A stretch of DNA of 64,000 nucleotides from Lotus japonicus. Its lineage: Eukaryota > Streptophyta > Magnoliopsida > Fabales > Fabaceae. The stretch is taken from NCBI RefSeq assembly GCF_012489685.1, contig NC_080041.1, positions 106,361,760 through 106,425,759 on the forward strand, in the 5' to 3' direction. The notes beneath the pieces were generated by a model. The model was not told the DNA's origin and searched no databases. It was given only the letters and a program-made list of their open reading frames with translations. The position numbers and the translations under genes are program-made. Positions within the stretch are counted from its first letter, which is position 1, and every line of letters begins with the position of its first letter. Shown piece by piece: positions 11,509-23,908 of this stretch.

Positions 11509-14500
11509 ATGTCAAGATCGAATTCGCTTCCGATGAATCTTCCTACTCTCGATGGGAAGAATTATGAGCATTGGAGTGTCCAGATGAAAGCAATTTTCGG
11601 ATTCCAAGAGTGCCTTGAGGTTGTTGAATCTGGGTTTGAAAAAATCACTGAATCTTCTTCTGAAACCCAGAAATCTGCACACAGTGAAGCCAAGAAGAAG
11701 GATTGCAAGGCAACTTTCTTGATTCATCAGTGCGTTGATGCTGCAAATTTTGAGAAGATCTCAAAGGCAAAATCTTCAAAAGAAGCATGGGAGATATTGG
11801 AGAAAAGTCATTCTGGGTTGGCAAAGGTGAAGAAAGTTAGACTCCAGACGATGAGGAGGCAATATGAACTGCTTCAGATGGAGGAGCAAGAATCTATTGC
11901 AGAATACTTCACCAGAATCAGAAGCTTGACCAACCAAATGAAGACCTATGGTGAGAGCATGCCAGATCAAGGAATTGTTGAAAAGGTACTCAGAACCCTT
12001 ACTCCCAAATTTGATCATGTAGTGGTAGCAATAGAGGAATCTAAGGACACTGAAACTCTCAAGATCGATGAGTTACAAGGATCCTTAGAGGCACATGAAC
12101 AAAGATTCAAGGAGAGATCAGGTGATGGAGAATCTGAACAAGCTTTGAGTGCTCAATGGAGAGGAAAAAATAATTCTGGGCAGAATGATAAGAAGAAAGA
12201 CAAGGGAAAATGGACTGGGGATAAGAGGAATGATGGTGGAGGATCAAGCTCACAAGAGCAAAGATCTCAGAAGTCAAATTCTGATTCAAGTCATGCCAAG
12301 AAAGGTGGAAACCAGAACAATGGGAAACAGAAGAAGGAGAAGAGCAAGATCCAGTGTTTCAAATGCAGAAATTGGGGGCATTTTGCTTCAGAATGCAAGC
12401 AAAAGAAGGCTACCCGAGGCAAGGAAGAGGAAGCCAGATTAGCCAAAGATGATGATTCAGATTCTGATGAGGTTCTGTTGTTAGCAAGGTGTGAAAATCC
12501 AGATTTGAACACTGAAGAATCTGAGAGCAAGGTGCTAATGGTGACTACCAAGAATGACCAGAATGCTTCCAACAACTGGTATCTTGACACAGGGTGCTCC
12601 AATCATATGACTGGGCACAAGGAGTGGTTTGTATCCATCGATGATTCTGTGAAGACAAGGGTGAAATTTGCGGATGATAGCTTCATTCGTGCAGAAGGAA
12701 TTGGGAGGGTGATGTTCCAGAGGCAGAATGGAAAAACTTCCTACATTGCAAATGTCTTGTATGTGCCTAAGATGAAGAACAATCTTCTCAGCCTAGGCCA
12801 GCTACTTGACAAAGGGTACAGGATGAGGTTAGAGGACAGAATGCTAAAGGTTTTCAACAAGAAGCGGGTTCTGATTCTCAAAGCACCACTCTCACAGAAC
12901 AAGACATTCAAGGTTCCCCTTCACATCAAAGATCACAAGTGTTTGGAGGCAGTGGCTGATGAATCATGGAAGTGGCATCACAGATTGGGTCACCTCAACT
13001 TCAGGAGCTTGGAACAGATGAGCAAGGAAGGATTGGTGACTGGACTACCTCACATCAAATCACCAACTGAATTGTGTGATGAATGCATGACAAGTAAGCA
13101 GTCCAGAAACTCTTTTGTTTCACATATACCAACTAGAACTACTAAACCATTAGAAGTTGTATATAGTGATGTGTGTGGACCTTTTGAGGTTCAATCTATT
13201 GGAGGGAATAGATACTTTGTGACTTTCAAGGATGATTTCACAAGGAAGTTATGGGTGTATCTCATTCAGAAAAAGAGTGAAGTCTTTGGAAAATTCAGAA
13301 GCTTCAAGAGACTTGTTGAGAAACAATGTGGTGAGAAGCTGAAGCTGCTGAGAAGTGATGGAGGAGGGGAGTATGTTTCACATGAGTTTTCTGATTTCTG
13401 TGAAAAGGAAGGCATCACACATGAGGTGATTGCCCCATACACTCCTCAGCATAATGGAACTGCTGAAAGAGTCAACAGAACCATTCTCAATATGGCTAGG
13501 AGTATGCTGAAGACTAAAAAGCTTCCCAAGAAGTTTTGGGGTGAAGCAGTGGCTACTGCAGCCTACATTCTGAACAGGTGCAGTACAAAAAGGCTGAAGA
13601 ACATGACACCAGAGGAGGCATGGTCAGGAAACAAGCCAAGTGTGAAGCACTTTAGGGTGTTTGGCTCAATTTGCTATAAGCATGTCCCTGATAATAAGAG
13701 GAAGAAGTTGGATGATAAGGGTGAAAGATTGATTCTCCTAGGATATCATTCAACAGGTGCTTATAAGGTGTTTGACCCTGCAACTGGTAGCAGTTCATTT
13801 AGTAGAGACTTGAGGTTTGATGAGTCTCAACAATGGGATTGGAGCTCAGATACAACAGCTTCAAGGAAAGTCTCTTATCTAGACTTTGACAGTGGTCAGG
13901 AAATTACAAGTGGTGAAGGTACTGCCACTACTACTGTAACTCAGAGACCTCAAAGGGAAAGACAATTTCCAGCTAGATTGAGGGATTATGAGGTGTTCCC
14001 TGATTCCACAATCACATCTGAAGGTGATTTTGTGCACATGGCTCTCTTAGCTGAAATGGAACCAGTGACTTTTGAGAAGGCAGCTAAGGAACCTCACTGG
14101 ATTGAAGCTATGAAGGAGGAAATCAGATCCATTGAGAAGAATGGCACATGGGAACTCACTTCATTACCCACTGGGAAGAAAGCTATCTCAGTAAAGTGGG
14201 TTTATAAAGTGAAATTGAAGCCAGATGGGACAGTGGCTAAGTACAAAGCCAGGCTAGTGGCCAAAGGTTTCTTGCAAAGACCAGGGCTGGATTTTGATGA
14301 GGTTTTTGCTCCTGTGGCAAGGATAGAGACAGTAAGGCTAGTTATTGCAATTGCAAGTTCTCAGAAATGGTCTCTATACCAGATGGACGTTAAATCTGCA
14401 TTCTTGAATGGTCCACTGGATGAGGAAGTGTTTGTATCTCAGCCACCTGGATTTGAAGTTTCTAACCAAGAAAAGAAGGTGTACAGATTGCATAAGGCAC

Positions 14501-15611
14501 TCTATGGATTAAAGCAAGCTCCCAGAGCTTGGAACAAGAGGATAGATGGCTTTCTCTTGCAGCTTGGATTTCATAGATGCAAAAGTGAGCATGGTATCTA
14601 CATTAAAGGTAACTCCCTGGATTCTTTGATGATCATATGCCTATATGTAGATGACCTACTGATAACTGGCAGCAAGGATGATGAGATTGAGGATTTCAAA
14701 GGAAAATTGAAATTGGAGTTTGAAATGTCAGATTTGGGGTCCCTTTCATATTTCTTAGGGATTGAGTTTTTCAGAAGTGATGATGGGATTCTAATGCATC
14801 AGAAAAAGTACATTACTGATGTACTTAGAAGGTTCAATATGCTTGAATGTAATCCGGCTCAACTCCTGTTGAAACTGGAAATTTGTTGAGCACAGGAGTC
14901 CCTGAAGATCAAGCTGTTGATTCAACTCTCTACAGGCAGATGATAGGCTCTCTGAGGTACATTTGCAACTCCAGGCCTGACATAGCCTATGGTGTTGGCT
15001 TAGTCAGCAGATTCATGGAGGATCCTAAACATTCTCATATGCTGGCAGTAAAGAGGTTGCTTAGATACTTGAAGGGAACCATGGATCATGGGATTTTGTT
15101 CCCAGCTGAGAAGAATAAGGAGTTAAAAGTTGTGTATGGCTACACAGATGCTGACTGGTGTGGGGATAAAAGTGATAGAAAAAGCACCACTGGTTATTTG
15201 TTCAGATATGGGGATGCATCAGTGAGTTGGAGTTCAAAGAAGCAACAAGTTGTAGCCTTGTCATCATGTGAAGCTGAGTACATAGCAGCTTGCATGGGTG
15301 GATGTCAAGCTTTATGGTTGCAGTCATTGCTCAAGGAAATGGGAATGCACACTGAAGATCCTATGCTACTGCTAGTGGACAATAAGTCAGCAATCAATCT
15401 AGCCAAGAACCCTGTGTCTCATGGTCGTAGTAAACACATTGAGACCAGGTATCATTTTCTGAGAGATCAAGTAGACAAGAAGAACTTGAAGTTAGAGTTT
15501 TGCAAGTCTGAGGAACAACTTGCAGATATACTCACAAAGCCCTTGAAGAGGGACACTTTTGTAAAGCTGAAGGTGCAGCTTGGAATTGTTAGTTTAGCTA
15601 GTATGAATTAG
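11509..15611 (+). pseudogene. Copia gag-pol polyprotein, frameshifted
   Basis: The likely start is the ATG at 11509 (the open frame extends up to the primer-binding site but without an ATG). In order: gag with a UBN2-like region; zinc knuckle [14 protein letters not shown] near 12355; protease motif [13 protein letters not shown] near 12577; GAG-pre-integrase [15 protein letters not shown] with a downstream CDEC near 12970-13090; integrase core with catalytic residues in 'SDVCGPF' (about 13165), 'RSDGGGEY' (about 13352) and '[10 protein letters not shown]' (about 13450-13480); reverse transcriptase with YVDD near 14645; RNase H with TDADWCGD near 15140. The first frame stops at 14889; the RNase H part continues in another frame from about 14861. 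The local sequence is explained by loss of one A in a run in CAA|ACT context. No other stop is seen, so this copy was active until recently or needs a frameshift. Confidence 0.9.
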
Positions 15612-15618
15612 GGAGGTG
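15608..15618 (+). promoter_or_regulatory. Polypurine tract
   Basis: TTAGGGAGGTG lies directly against the 3' LTR, just after the stop codon of the pol frame, the normal place for priming plus-strand synthesis. Confidence 0.8.
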
Positions 15619-15815
15619 TGTTGAAGCAAGTGTAATTCATATAGTTAGTTAGGCTCAGGAGGATTAACTAGTGTATAGTTAATGAGTGCTATATATAGTA
15701 CACAATGCAACTGAGTTTGAGAGAGCAATTAATAAACAATTAATCATTTTTCTCTCAAGACTTATCTCTTTCTAGTTTTCTCTCTCTCTCTCTAGAGAAC
15801 CTTCTGGTTCTAACA
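15619..15815 (+). repeat. 3' LTR of the copia element
   Basis: Same start (TGTTGAAGC) and end (TTCTAACA) as the 5' LTR, 14 bases shorter because of a shorter TC run, with four substitutions counted by eye. Confidence 0.95.
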
Positions 15816-17007
15816 CCTCTAAAATATGGCTTCTTTGGTTTAAGCCTCTCTAAAATATTTTTGTGAAGAAAACACCCCTGTTGTGAAAATAATACCCAGC
15901 TTTTGGTCTCTGCTGTTAGAAGGATCGTTAGTCTTCTAACGGAGGATGACATGGCAGCCACGTCATTTCGAACCCCTGACATGGGCAATATTCACACTTA
16001 CCTCACCACTAAGCTGTGTGACATTTTGAATACATTATTAGGTTGTATATTTATTTAAACGCATCTTTTCCAGAAATCCACCGTAACCAATCCAAAACAC
16101 AACACCAAACCAAACCTTCATCTTACAGTGTTCTTGTCTTGCTGTAGTGGTCCCCCACAACACCGATCACCTTCCTTCTTTTGCTGCTTTTCTCTTGCTG
16201 CTCAGGTACTTGATTTGCACCAATTGCTCAGCTCGTGCAACTTAATTCTCATGGTACCATTTGATGAGCTCCAAGCTCCTGCTTCTTTGTCTCATCATTT
16301 TATTTGCGTTTGATTCTTGTTAATCTAGTATCTTACAGTGTTCTTTTCCAGAATTGCAAGTTTTGATATTACCTTCTCTCAAGTTTGAAACTCTAAAAAT
16401 TGGAACCCCAACCAGAAGACGAACAATCGATGCAGCACCTTCTCTGGAATTCGAACCACCACCGTTCCTCCTCCTCTCCGTCGAAGCAGCACCACCGTCG
16501 TGCTTGTCTCGTCCTCTCCTCTCTCTCAGTCAACAAGTTTCTAGGTTTCTAACGTTAATTGGGGATTGGGTTTTAATTTGGGGATTAGGTTTTTAGTTTA
16601 GGGATTACTGTTGGGGATTTAGTTAGGGTGTTTTTTTATTTTATCTAAAAAATATGCAATTCCACCTAGGTTGCCCCGTCAGCTTCCGTTAATTGACTCA
16701 GCACTTAATTGATTAACCGAATTAAACGGCAAAGGCCAAAAGTTGGGTATTATTTTCACACTTGGGGTGTTTTTCCACAAAAATATTTTATAGGAGCTTA
16801 AACAAAAGAAGTCATATTTTAGAGAGACCTCCAACATATTTAAGCCTATATTTTATATGAACTTGATTACTTGGTTGAAAGAGTTTTCTCCAAACTTGTT
16901 GTCTTTCTATTCAAGAATATCTTCTGTTTAAAAAAATAATAATAATCAATAACAACAAATATTAAAACTATATCGACTAAAATTTAAGATGTTTGTTAAA
17001 TATTATC

Positions 17008-17545
17008 GGCTTAAATATGTTGGAGGTCCCTCTAAAATAGGGGTACTTTGGTTTAAGCCCCTACAAAATAGTTTTTTTGGGAATACACCCCTATTTGGAA
17101 AATAATATGGAGAGATAAGCCCTCACTGTTACAAGAATCGTTAGTTTTCCAACGGAGAACGACGTGACAGCCACATCATCAGGTCATGTCATCAATGTTG
17201 CCAAGTAAGCACATAAGCAAATGTTTAAGATAAAAAAAAATATGTAACCAGGATTCGAACACAAGATCTGCATCTTAAATTAAAGATACCTTACCACAGG
17301 ACTTATGTTCAACTCATGGTTAATTTTTTTTTTTATTTTAAACATTTGCTTATGTGCTTACTTGGCAATGTTGATGATGTGACTACCACGTTATCTTCTG
17401 TTAGAAAACTAAAAATTCTTGTAACAGTGGGGGGCTTATCCCTCCATATTATTTTCCAAATAGGGGTGTATTCTCAAAAAAAAATTTGTAGGAGCATAAA
17501 CCAAAGTACCCTTATTTTAGAGGGACCTCCAACATATTTAAGCCT
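17008..17545. mobile_element. Foldback MULE-like MITE, related to the element at 11109-16847
   Basis: The first about 235 bases (GGCTTAAATATGTTGGAGGT onward) return as their reverse complement at the right end (ending 'acatatttaagcct'). The two arms keep pairing inward through 'tttggtttaagccc', 'cctatttggaaaataatatgg', 'ccaacggagaac'-like and 'gcacataagcaaatgttt' blocks, so almost the whole element is palindromic. The outer 25 bases match the termini of the neighbouring 11109-16847 element. The small central loop (about 17245-17320) contains 'ggattcgaac', which looks like a polymerase III B box but is not part of a cloverleaf. I could not define a clean target duplication. Confidence 0.75.
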
Positions 17546-18438
17546 GAAAAATTATTAGAAATAAATAATTTAATTATTAATATTCAGGTTATATATTAAA
17601 AAGAAACAAATCTTGTGAAAACACTTTCCCAAGTGAGAACAAGTTACAACAAAAAAAAGAAATAAACATGAAATGGAAAAAAGAAACTACAAATAAGTCA
17701 AATAAGCCAACCAAAACAAAGTAAAAACACTAGTACCAAGCTACAAAGAAAGACACAAAAAGAAGTAACACACATCAGAGGAAAGTGTGCTACAGCAGCT
17801 TCACAAGCATTAGTGAACCAGTAGATAACGATCTGCAAACTCCGAGTTTGCCTCCCGAAAGATGTGAAGAACCCAAACACAAGATCAAAACTAGAACTAA
17901 GTTCCCCAAAAAGGAATGTGATGTAAAAAAATGGATGGGACAAACACTACAATATGTTTTTTTCCTACGAGTGTTTTTCAGAAATTTCATATAGATTTTC
18001 TTGTAGATTTTAAGTTTTTCATGTGGATTTAAAATCTTTAGGAGAAATCACCAGGAACGTTAAGTTATCATGGAATATTTTCCAAGAAACAAATCTGCAG
18101 TAAATAGTAAATAGTTGTAGGAAAATTCAAAAAATTTAGTTGCTTGAATAATTGAACACAAAAATCCATAGGAAAATATACCATTGGATTTATCCGTAGA
18201 ATAATTTAATCACGGAGGTATACCCAATGGACATAGAAAAATCTAAAGAAAATGACTTTCATGTGGATTTTTGGTAAAAAAAATCCGTAGGAAAGTAGCA
18301 TACATTTTAGTGATGAAAGGAATGTACAGAGTTTTTCAATTCCATTACATTTAAAAGGAGATTAATAAAAACAAAAAAAAAAACATTATTTTCAGGATCA
18401 AAAATTAATTTTTCTAATTGTGTGTAATAATAAATATA
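17546..18438. other. Intergenic DNA, no gene seen
   Basis: AT-rich sequence. Open frames at 17698-17994 overlap each other on both strands and show no domain. 'aaatccgtaggaaa' and 'tttcatgtggattt' type motifs recur at about 18000-18300, suggesting decayed repeat. Confidence 0.5.
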
Positions 18439-19533
18439 AGGCTTAAAAGCAGTTTGTACCCCTCAAGTTTAACACAATTGCGATTCATACCCCCGATGAA
18501 TTTTTAGTGCGAAGTGTAACCTACATGTTTTAAAAAGGTGCAAAACCTACCCCCTCCGTCAGCCTTCCGTCCAAAACTTGAAGAAAGTGCTGATGTGGCA
18601 TTTTTAAATTTTTTTTATTAAATTTGAACTTAAAATATTTAATTAAAAATGTCAGGGACCAAACAAACTAAAGAAAATAATAATTCAGGGACCAAACCAT
18701 CTTCATCTTCATCTTCATCTTCTCATCATCACCATCGAAACCCCCCTGCACCACCACCAAACCACCATCTTACCCAACAACACCACCACCACCAAATCCC
18801 CCTCTCACCCAACACCACCACCACCACCATAAATCCCAGCTACCCACGACCCACCATCAAACCCAGCCACCCACGACCATCAAACCCAGCCACCCATGAC
18901 CACCACAACCCACCATCAAACCCAGCCACCCACGACCATCAAACCCAGCATAACCCCAAAACCCACAACCCACAAATCCAACACTAAAAAACCCAAATTT
19001 GAAGGGAGAAGAAAGGGATAAACGTGCATATCTGAAGGAAAACCACAAATGCATCAATTTTTGTTCTTCCCCCTTCAATTTCGCAGTTCAAATTCGTGTT
19101 CTGGGTTCTGGATGATGATGATGATGGTGTAGATGATGTTCTTGGGTGTTGTTGTTGGGAAAATTAGGTGTTCTGGAAAATTGGGGAAAAGTGGTGGTGT
19201 TGTTGTTGTTTGATGTTGATGATGTAAGTGAAGAAGAAGAAGGAATGAAGATAGGCTGTGTGAAGAAGGTGGCTGCGTGAAGAAGAAAAAGGAATGAAGA
19301 TGAGTGTTTTTTTTATTTGGTCCTTGAAATTTTTTTTAGTTTAAATTTAATTAAAACAAATAAAAAAATGCCACGTCAGCCTTGACCGTCAAAAAAATAG
19401 ACTGAAGACTGACGGAAGGGTAGATTTTGCACCTTTCTGAAACATGTAGGTTACACTTCGCACTAAAAATTCACAGGGGGTATGAATCGCAATTGGGTTA
19501 AACACTTAAGGGGTATAAACTGCTTTTAAGCCT
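18439..19533. mobile_element. Nonautonomous MULE-like element with about 130 bp inverted termini
   Basis: The left terminus (AGGCTTAAAAGCAGTTTGTA from 18439) and the reverse complement of the right terminus (AGGCTTAAAAGCAGTTTATA, ending at 19533) match for about 130 bases, through 'gcgaagtgtaacctacatg' and 'ccgtca' blocks. Both flanks read AAATATA (18432-18438 and 19534-19540), a target duplication of at least 7 bp. The core has an open frame of 112 codons (18649-18987) made of His/Pro/Thr/Ser low-complexity repeats built on a short minisatellite ('cccagccacccacgaccatc'), and a GT/GA-rich right half. No transposase. Confidence 0.85.
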
Positions 19534-22500
19534 AAATATAAAATACAATTGAATTTCATTAATTCACTAACCAACCATCATGAGACTTTTCTTTCCACTT
19601 ACTAACAATATATTTCGTGCAATTACTGTGCTAGATGCAACTTGGATCTAATGAGGGAGAGAGAGGAGAGAAGAAAAAGAAAGACAAGGAGTCAAGGAGG
19701 AGGGGGGGGAGAATGTTTTTAAAATAAAATTTGTAAAAAATTACCTAGATATTATTTAAAACCCTTATTACCTCTTTTATTTATTAAATCCTTTTTATGT
19801 TACACAATCTAATAAAGTCAAAAAATTATGGATGAATCATTATCCATCCAATAAATTAAGTGGATGAGTCATATTTTTCCATTTAATTTTCATTATAGAT
19901 GAATGGAATTCATAGTGAATGGATTGGATGAATGATGAGTTAGTGGATCCATTTGACATCCTATTTATAATGTATCTAACACTAGTCTTATAATTTTTAT
20001 TTACATCTTACACTTCTAATTGTTCGCTCCAAAAACGAATTCACATTCCTATATTCTTGGAATGAGCTAAACTAATGTATAAAGTGAACAAAACAGTGTA
20101 ATATTATTTGCTAGTAAATTAGAACATGCAAGTAAAAATGTATTATTAGATGGTGAAGTTCACTCAGCCTGAAGATCCAAACACTACTCACTCAACATTG
20201 ATTTTACTCAACATATGTCTTTTCCTCAATTGTCTGGGCCTAAACCACGGTGCAGAGGTGCACACTTCACAATTCAAACGAGAACCTGGGCATCATCCAA
20301 ATTGGAGATGGAGAGTGCATCTGAGGGTTGGTGAGAGTAATCTTATGTATAGTTCTATCTGAAATAGAGAACACTCCCACTTCAGTAATGAAGGAGTTTT
20401 ATGAGAAGCCAGTGAAATACACGCTGCCACGCTGAAACTTTGGACAATACTTTGCATCAAGACATTCAATGTTGATGTTAGATACAAACAAAACATGATC
20501 ATCAAGACATGTGCAGTTTTCTTCCACCGCAAAAATAACAAAATCTATAGTAGGTGTGTGAAATTTGGTGTCATCAGAGAATCTCTTCACAACCAAAACA
20601 TTCCCTCCACATTCCACCAAGTAAATGGTCATGCAATAGGACCTAATGGTTCCTGATAGATTAGGAGCATGTTCAATAGGGTCAATGGATTCCACACTAC
20701 CAACCTGCAAAGAGGGAACCAACAAAACTTGTAAAGGGAGTGAAAATTTCACATGTGTTACAAAAATCTTGAAAAGTAACTGGAGGATGTAATCAAAAAG
20801 TACAAGAAGGTGAATACAACACTTGATTGTGTACCTTTGATATAGTTGTAAAATATCAAACCATATAAAATGGTTATTTATATAAATTTTAGAAAAAATA
20901 TTTTTTCTATAAAAATGTTTTTAAATGGATTATTAATTTATTGTTATAGTTAATTTGAATTCTAAGATTTTTTTTAAAGATCATACATTTTCTTAAAATT
21001 TGAAATAAATCGTTATAAAGTGTAATAGTTAAAATAATTATATCATAATAAAATATACTATATTCAGGTTAGTGGTTGAGCGACAAAATCATAAGAAAAA
21101 AAACAGTAACAAATATTTTTATTAAATTACTTAATTTTAAAAGAAATAAAATATGGTAAACTGTAAGTATCCACTATAAGCTTATTATCAAACACGTAAA
21201 TTATAATTAAATAAATTTATTGCTAAATAAATAAATTGAAATAAATTTCTAAAGATATGATTCTTAAATACATTAATCTTAATCTCATATACTTGTTTTC
21301 AACATAAATATGTTATTACTTAATACTATATTTAAATGAAATAGAAAAAATTATCCACCAACCTGAACAAGCACTCCCTCATCATACTTGAACATGTTCA
21401 CTTTCAAACCACCTCGTTCCACGGCATAAAGCTTGTTATGATGAAAAGCCACATTGGAGTATACTTTATCACTTGTGTGGTAACCTTTCCATGTAGTGTC
21501 TCCCACCTTGCACCACCCAAGGTCACCGTTGTAAGTGACTATTGCGACCAGGGTGGGGTTCATGTTGGGACACATTGAAATTGTGAAAGCTACGGGTCTG
21601 TGCATGCCAAAGCAATCATCACCCTTGGAACAAAGCAAACATGGCATCGTTCTAATAGGAGGGAGGTTAAGGCGAAGCTTCGAAAAGAGGTTGAGGATAA
21701 AGAGACTTTGATCAGATATGAGAATCAACCACCCTTTTGAGGACCCTACAATTATGGTGTTCTGCAAAGGGTTGAAGGGTTTGCAAATATTGTAGGCTTG
21801 CTTGTCTGTGGTGCTTATGACCTAAATGAAAACATTTAGTATACACTCAAATACACCAAAATTAAATAAGAGAAAAAAAAGAGAAGAGAGGTAATTAATG
21901 ATGGATATAATTAATATATTTTATTGGCTCCAATTAAATTATGCATGCCAATTTATGAATATAACTCGTGTGCATAGATTAGATAATTTTAAACTTACAC
22001 ATATACTAAATTCATTTGGATTCATTTCATTTGGGAGATAGAGAAACGAGACACAAGTTAAGACTATAATATTATTATTTGTAATATATGATATGATATG
22101 ATATGATGATAAAAGATAGAGAAAAATGTGATGTATTTGATATATACGTATAATTTTGATGTTTAAAAATCAAGATCCATTACCTGAAACTCAGTGCTAG
22201 TGCAGTCGTTACTGACAAGCCAAGGTGCGTCAGGGATCCAATGGTAGGCTTTCTTTGATGTGTTAGCAGAAAACCAACTCTTGCACACAGTAATGAATCG
22301 AGCCTGATTTGGAATCGTCAGAAGCTTGCAAACCTGCTCCAACATCTCTGTTGGCATCTTTGACCAGTCTGGTAATAGTAGCACACCTTCCTTATGATTC
22401 TTCCTTTTCATCCTAATGAATGACATAAGAACATATTATTGTCTTTGTGCGCGTGTGTGGATCTCAAGATACCTCATATTGTTCTCATATTTTTGCTACT

Positions 22501-23545
22501 TTTCATCTCATTTCTATCAAATCATATCATATATAACATATATTACTACTCTCTACGCTATTCGTTTCTCCTCCTTTAAATTCAGGTGTAGACACTATCA
22601 AACATTATTTTTGTCTGTGTGGAGTGTCTACCTTTGCTAGAGCTACATTAGATAAAAAGATTTAAAGTAAAGACACGAGCGGAGCAGAAAAAACGGGAGA
22701 AAAACATAATGAAAAGAAAATGATGGAGGAAAAAAATAAAATATAATCTTCACATATTCTCGTGATGAAGATGAAACTTTGCAACTCTCTTTTGAAATCA
22801 AATAAGACATGAGACTTGTTTAAACCTATGAGAAGTTTGGTATGGATCGATTCATATTTTTTATCAAAAAATGGTAGAATAAAGAGAGAGCACCTCCAGA
22901 TTATTAGGAAGGCGCCAGGGGATTCCCTGAGGTGAGTTTCCCACCAACTATGATTTAAAATTAGATATGATTGATCGAGTTTCAAAAATAAAGATATGAT
23001 TAAATCTATATCCCTAATTGTTCCATTTTATTCTATTCAATTTATTTCAAACACCGCATATAATGATCAGTTGGTGCTTATAGTGAATTGGTTCTAAACA
23101 AGAGAATGAATTAACTTATTGGAATTTAAATGTAAAAACTAAAATATATTTTATGATTTTCCGAGATTCATTTGGTGTCTATGCATTCTCTAATCAAATA
23201 GAATAAAATGAAAGAGAAACAATATGATGGCTCATTCGCACAAAGAACAAGTTAAAGAGTTAAAAGATGAACACTAAAATGTTTCAGACATAAAGAGTAT
23301 GAGAAAAGTCTTAGCTACAGAGAAGGTGAATGAAATGTTAAACGTTTTTCAAGTACTAAAATTAATTAATTTTTCATGAAGATGAAAATCATTACCTTCT
23401 ACACGATGGATGAACGATTTTGCTCTAGAACTGTTTCAAAGATAAAAGAAAAAAATACCTTTTAGATGATAATTTCATTAAAGATGAAAGAAAATTTTCA
23501 TTTAGGATTATAAAAAGTAAGGGATAGAGGGAGAATATGATGAAT
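19489..23545. repeat. Segmental duplication, copy 1 (partner 38956-47144)
   Basis: From 'gcaattgggttaaac' in the right terminus of the adjacent MULE-like element to 'agaatatgatgaat', this segment is nearly identical to 38956-47144. The partner has two extra insertions (a CACTA element and a MITE) at sites that are uninterrupted here. Copy 1 sits beside a whole MULE-like element while copy 2 starts with only the last 43 bases of that element, which indicates copy 1 is the source locus. 19540-20398 within it is AT-rich 3' flank without a gene. Confidence 0.95.
20399..22426 (-). pseudogene. F-box/DUF295 protein gene, copy 1, truncated
   Basis: Three exons on the minus strand: 22426-22184 (F-box, MSFIRMKRKN... 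to ...CTSTEFQ), 21821-21363 (start of the DUF295 region) and 20704 onward. All junctions have GT..AG and agree with the second copy. In exon 3 the codon that is GAA in copy 2 is TAA here (20399-20401), stopping translation about 72 residues early. Upstream of it, 24 bases are missing (NCTC-LDDHV against the longer form in copy 2), and 5 bases are missing after the stop. If translated it would be 335 residues, lacking the last blades of the propeller-like region. F-box proteins recruit substrates to SCF ubiquitin ligases; this copy is probably losing function. Confidence 0.8.
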
Positions 23546-23879
23546 CAAAAGTGAAAGAAGTGAAATCCCTTACCTAGTGGAGGAAGAGCGAGCAAATAAC
23601 CCTGGAAGTATTTCAAATATAAAACATGTCAACCAAAAACAGAAAACAAAATGGAGGAAAAAGCAAGAAATTTGGGATTATGGAAGAGCATAAAAGAATA
23701 AAAATATTTATCGTGGGTATAAGAATGATGAAAGTGTTTTTGAGGTTAAAGAATATATAGGTGGGAGGAAAAAATACACGTCTAATCGAAGGGGGGTAGA
23801 ACTGTTACAAGATGAAGAAAAAAAGATAAGTAGGGAGGCAAGAATAACAAAAAAAATGGTGAATCTATTATCTATTATA
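22427..23879. other. Upstream flank of F-box copy 1 and dispersed repeat
   Basis: 22427-23212 is the 5' flank, with no gene seen. 23213-23600 is the dispersed repeat also found at 898-1290. 23600-23880 is AG-rich and lacks a credible frame. Confidence 0.5.
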
Positions 23880-23908
23880 CTAGTGTTCTTCACTCGTGCG
23901 TTGCACGA
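23880..23908 (-). mobile_element. Helitron 3' terminus (minus strand)
   Basis: Read on the minus strand, TCGTGC-AAC-GCACGA forms a perfect 6 bp stem with a 3-base loop and is followed 10 bases later by CTAG and a T in the flank. A hairpin then CTRR|T is the Helitron 3' signature. The element body would extend rightward into the AT-rich 24-27 kb region. I could not fix its 5' (TC) end and saw no Rep/helicase coding. Confidence 0.55.

Larger units (their letters stand above)
11136..15815 (+). mobile_element. Full-length Ty1/copia LTR retrotransposon
   Basis: Two LTRs (11136-11346 and 15619-15815), a 5 bp target duplication CCTCT at 11131-11135 and 15816-15820, a primer-binding site and a polypurine tract frame a gag-pol frame in copia order (protease, integrase, reverse transcriptase, RNase H). 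The LTRs differ at four positions I can count plus the length of a TC run, so the insertion is young. It landed in the left terminus of a MULE-like element. A single-base deletion near 14860 breaks the polyprotein, so this copy is probably not autonomous. Confidence 0.95.
11109..16847. mobile_element. MULE-like element with long inverted termini, split by a copia insertion
   Basis: The left end AGGTTTAAATATGTTGGAGG (11109) and the reverse complement of the right end AGGCTTAAATATGTTGGAGG (16847) match. The match runs on past the retrotransposon insertion, through 'tctctaaaatat', 'tttggtttaagc', 'aaaatatttttgtg' and 'acaccc' blocks (15816-15900 against 16735-16820). Flanks share ATATTTT (TATATTTT if one ambiguous base is included). 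Without the copia the element is about 1.06 kb. Its core (about 16080-16620) contains short open frames without a recognisable domain and no transposase, so it is nonautonomous. Confidence 0.75.

Noticed and set aside
17240..17320. Possible tRNA gene (GGATTCGAAC-like B box)
   Set aside because: No cloverleaf, acceptor stem or anticodon arm; it is the loop of a foldback element.
18649..18987. 112-codon His/Pro/Thr-rich open frame
   Set aside because: Low-complexity translation of a minisatellite inside a MULE-like element, no domain.
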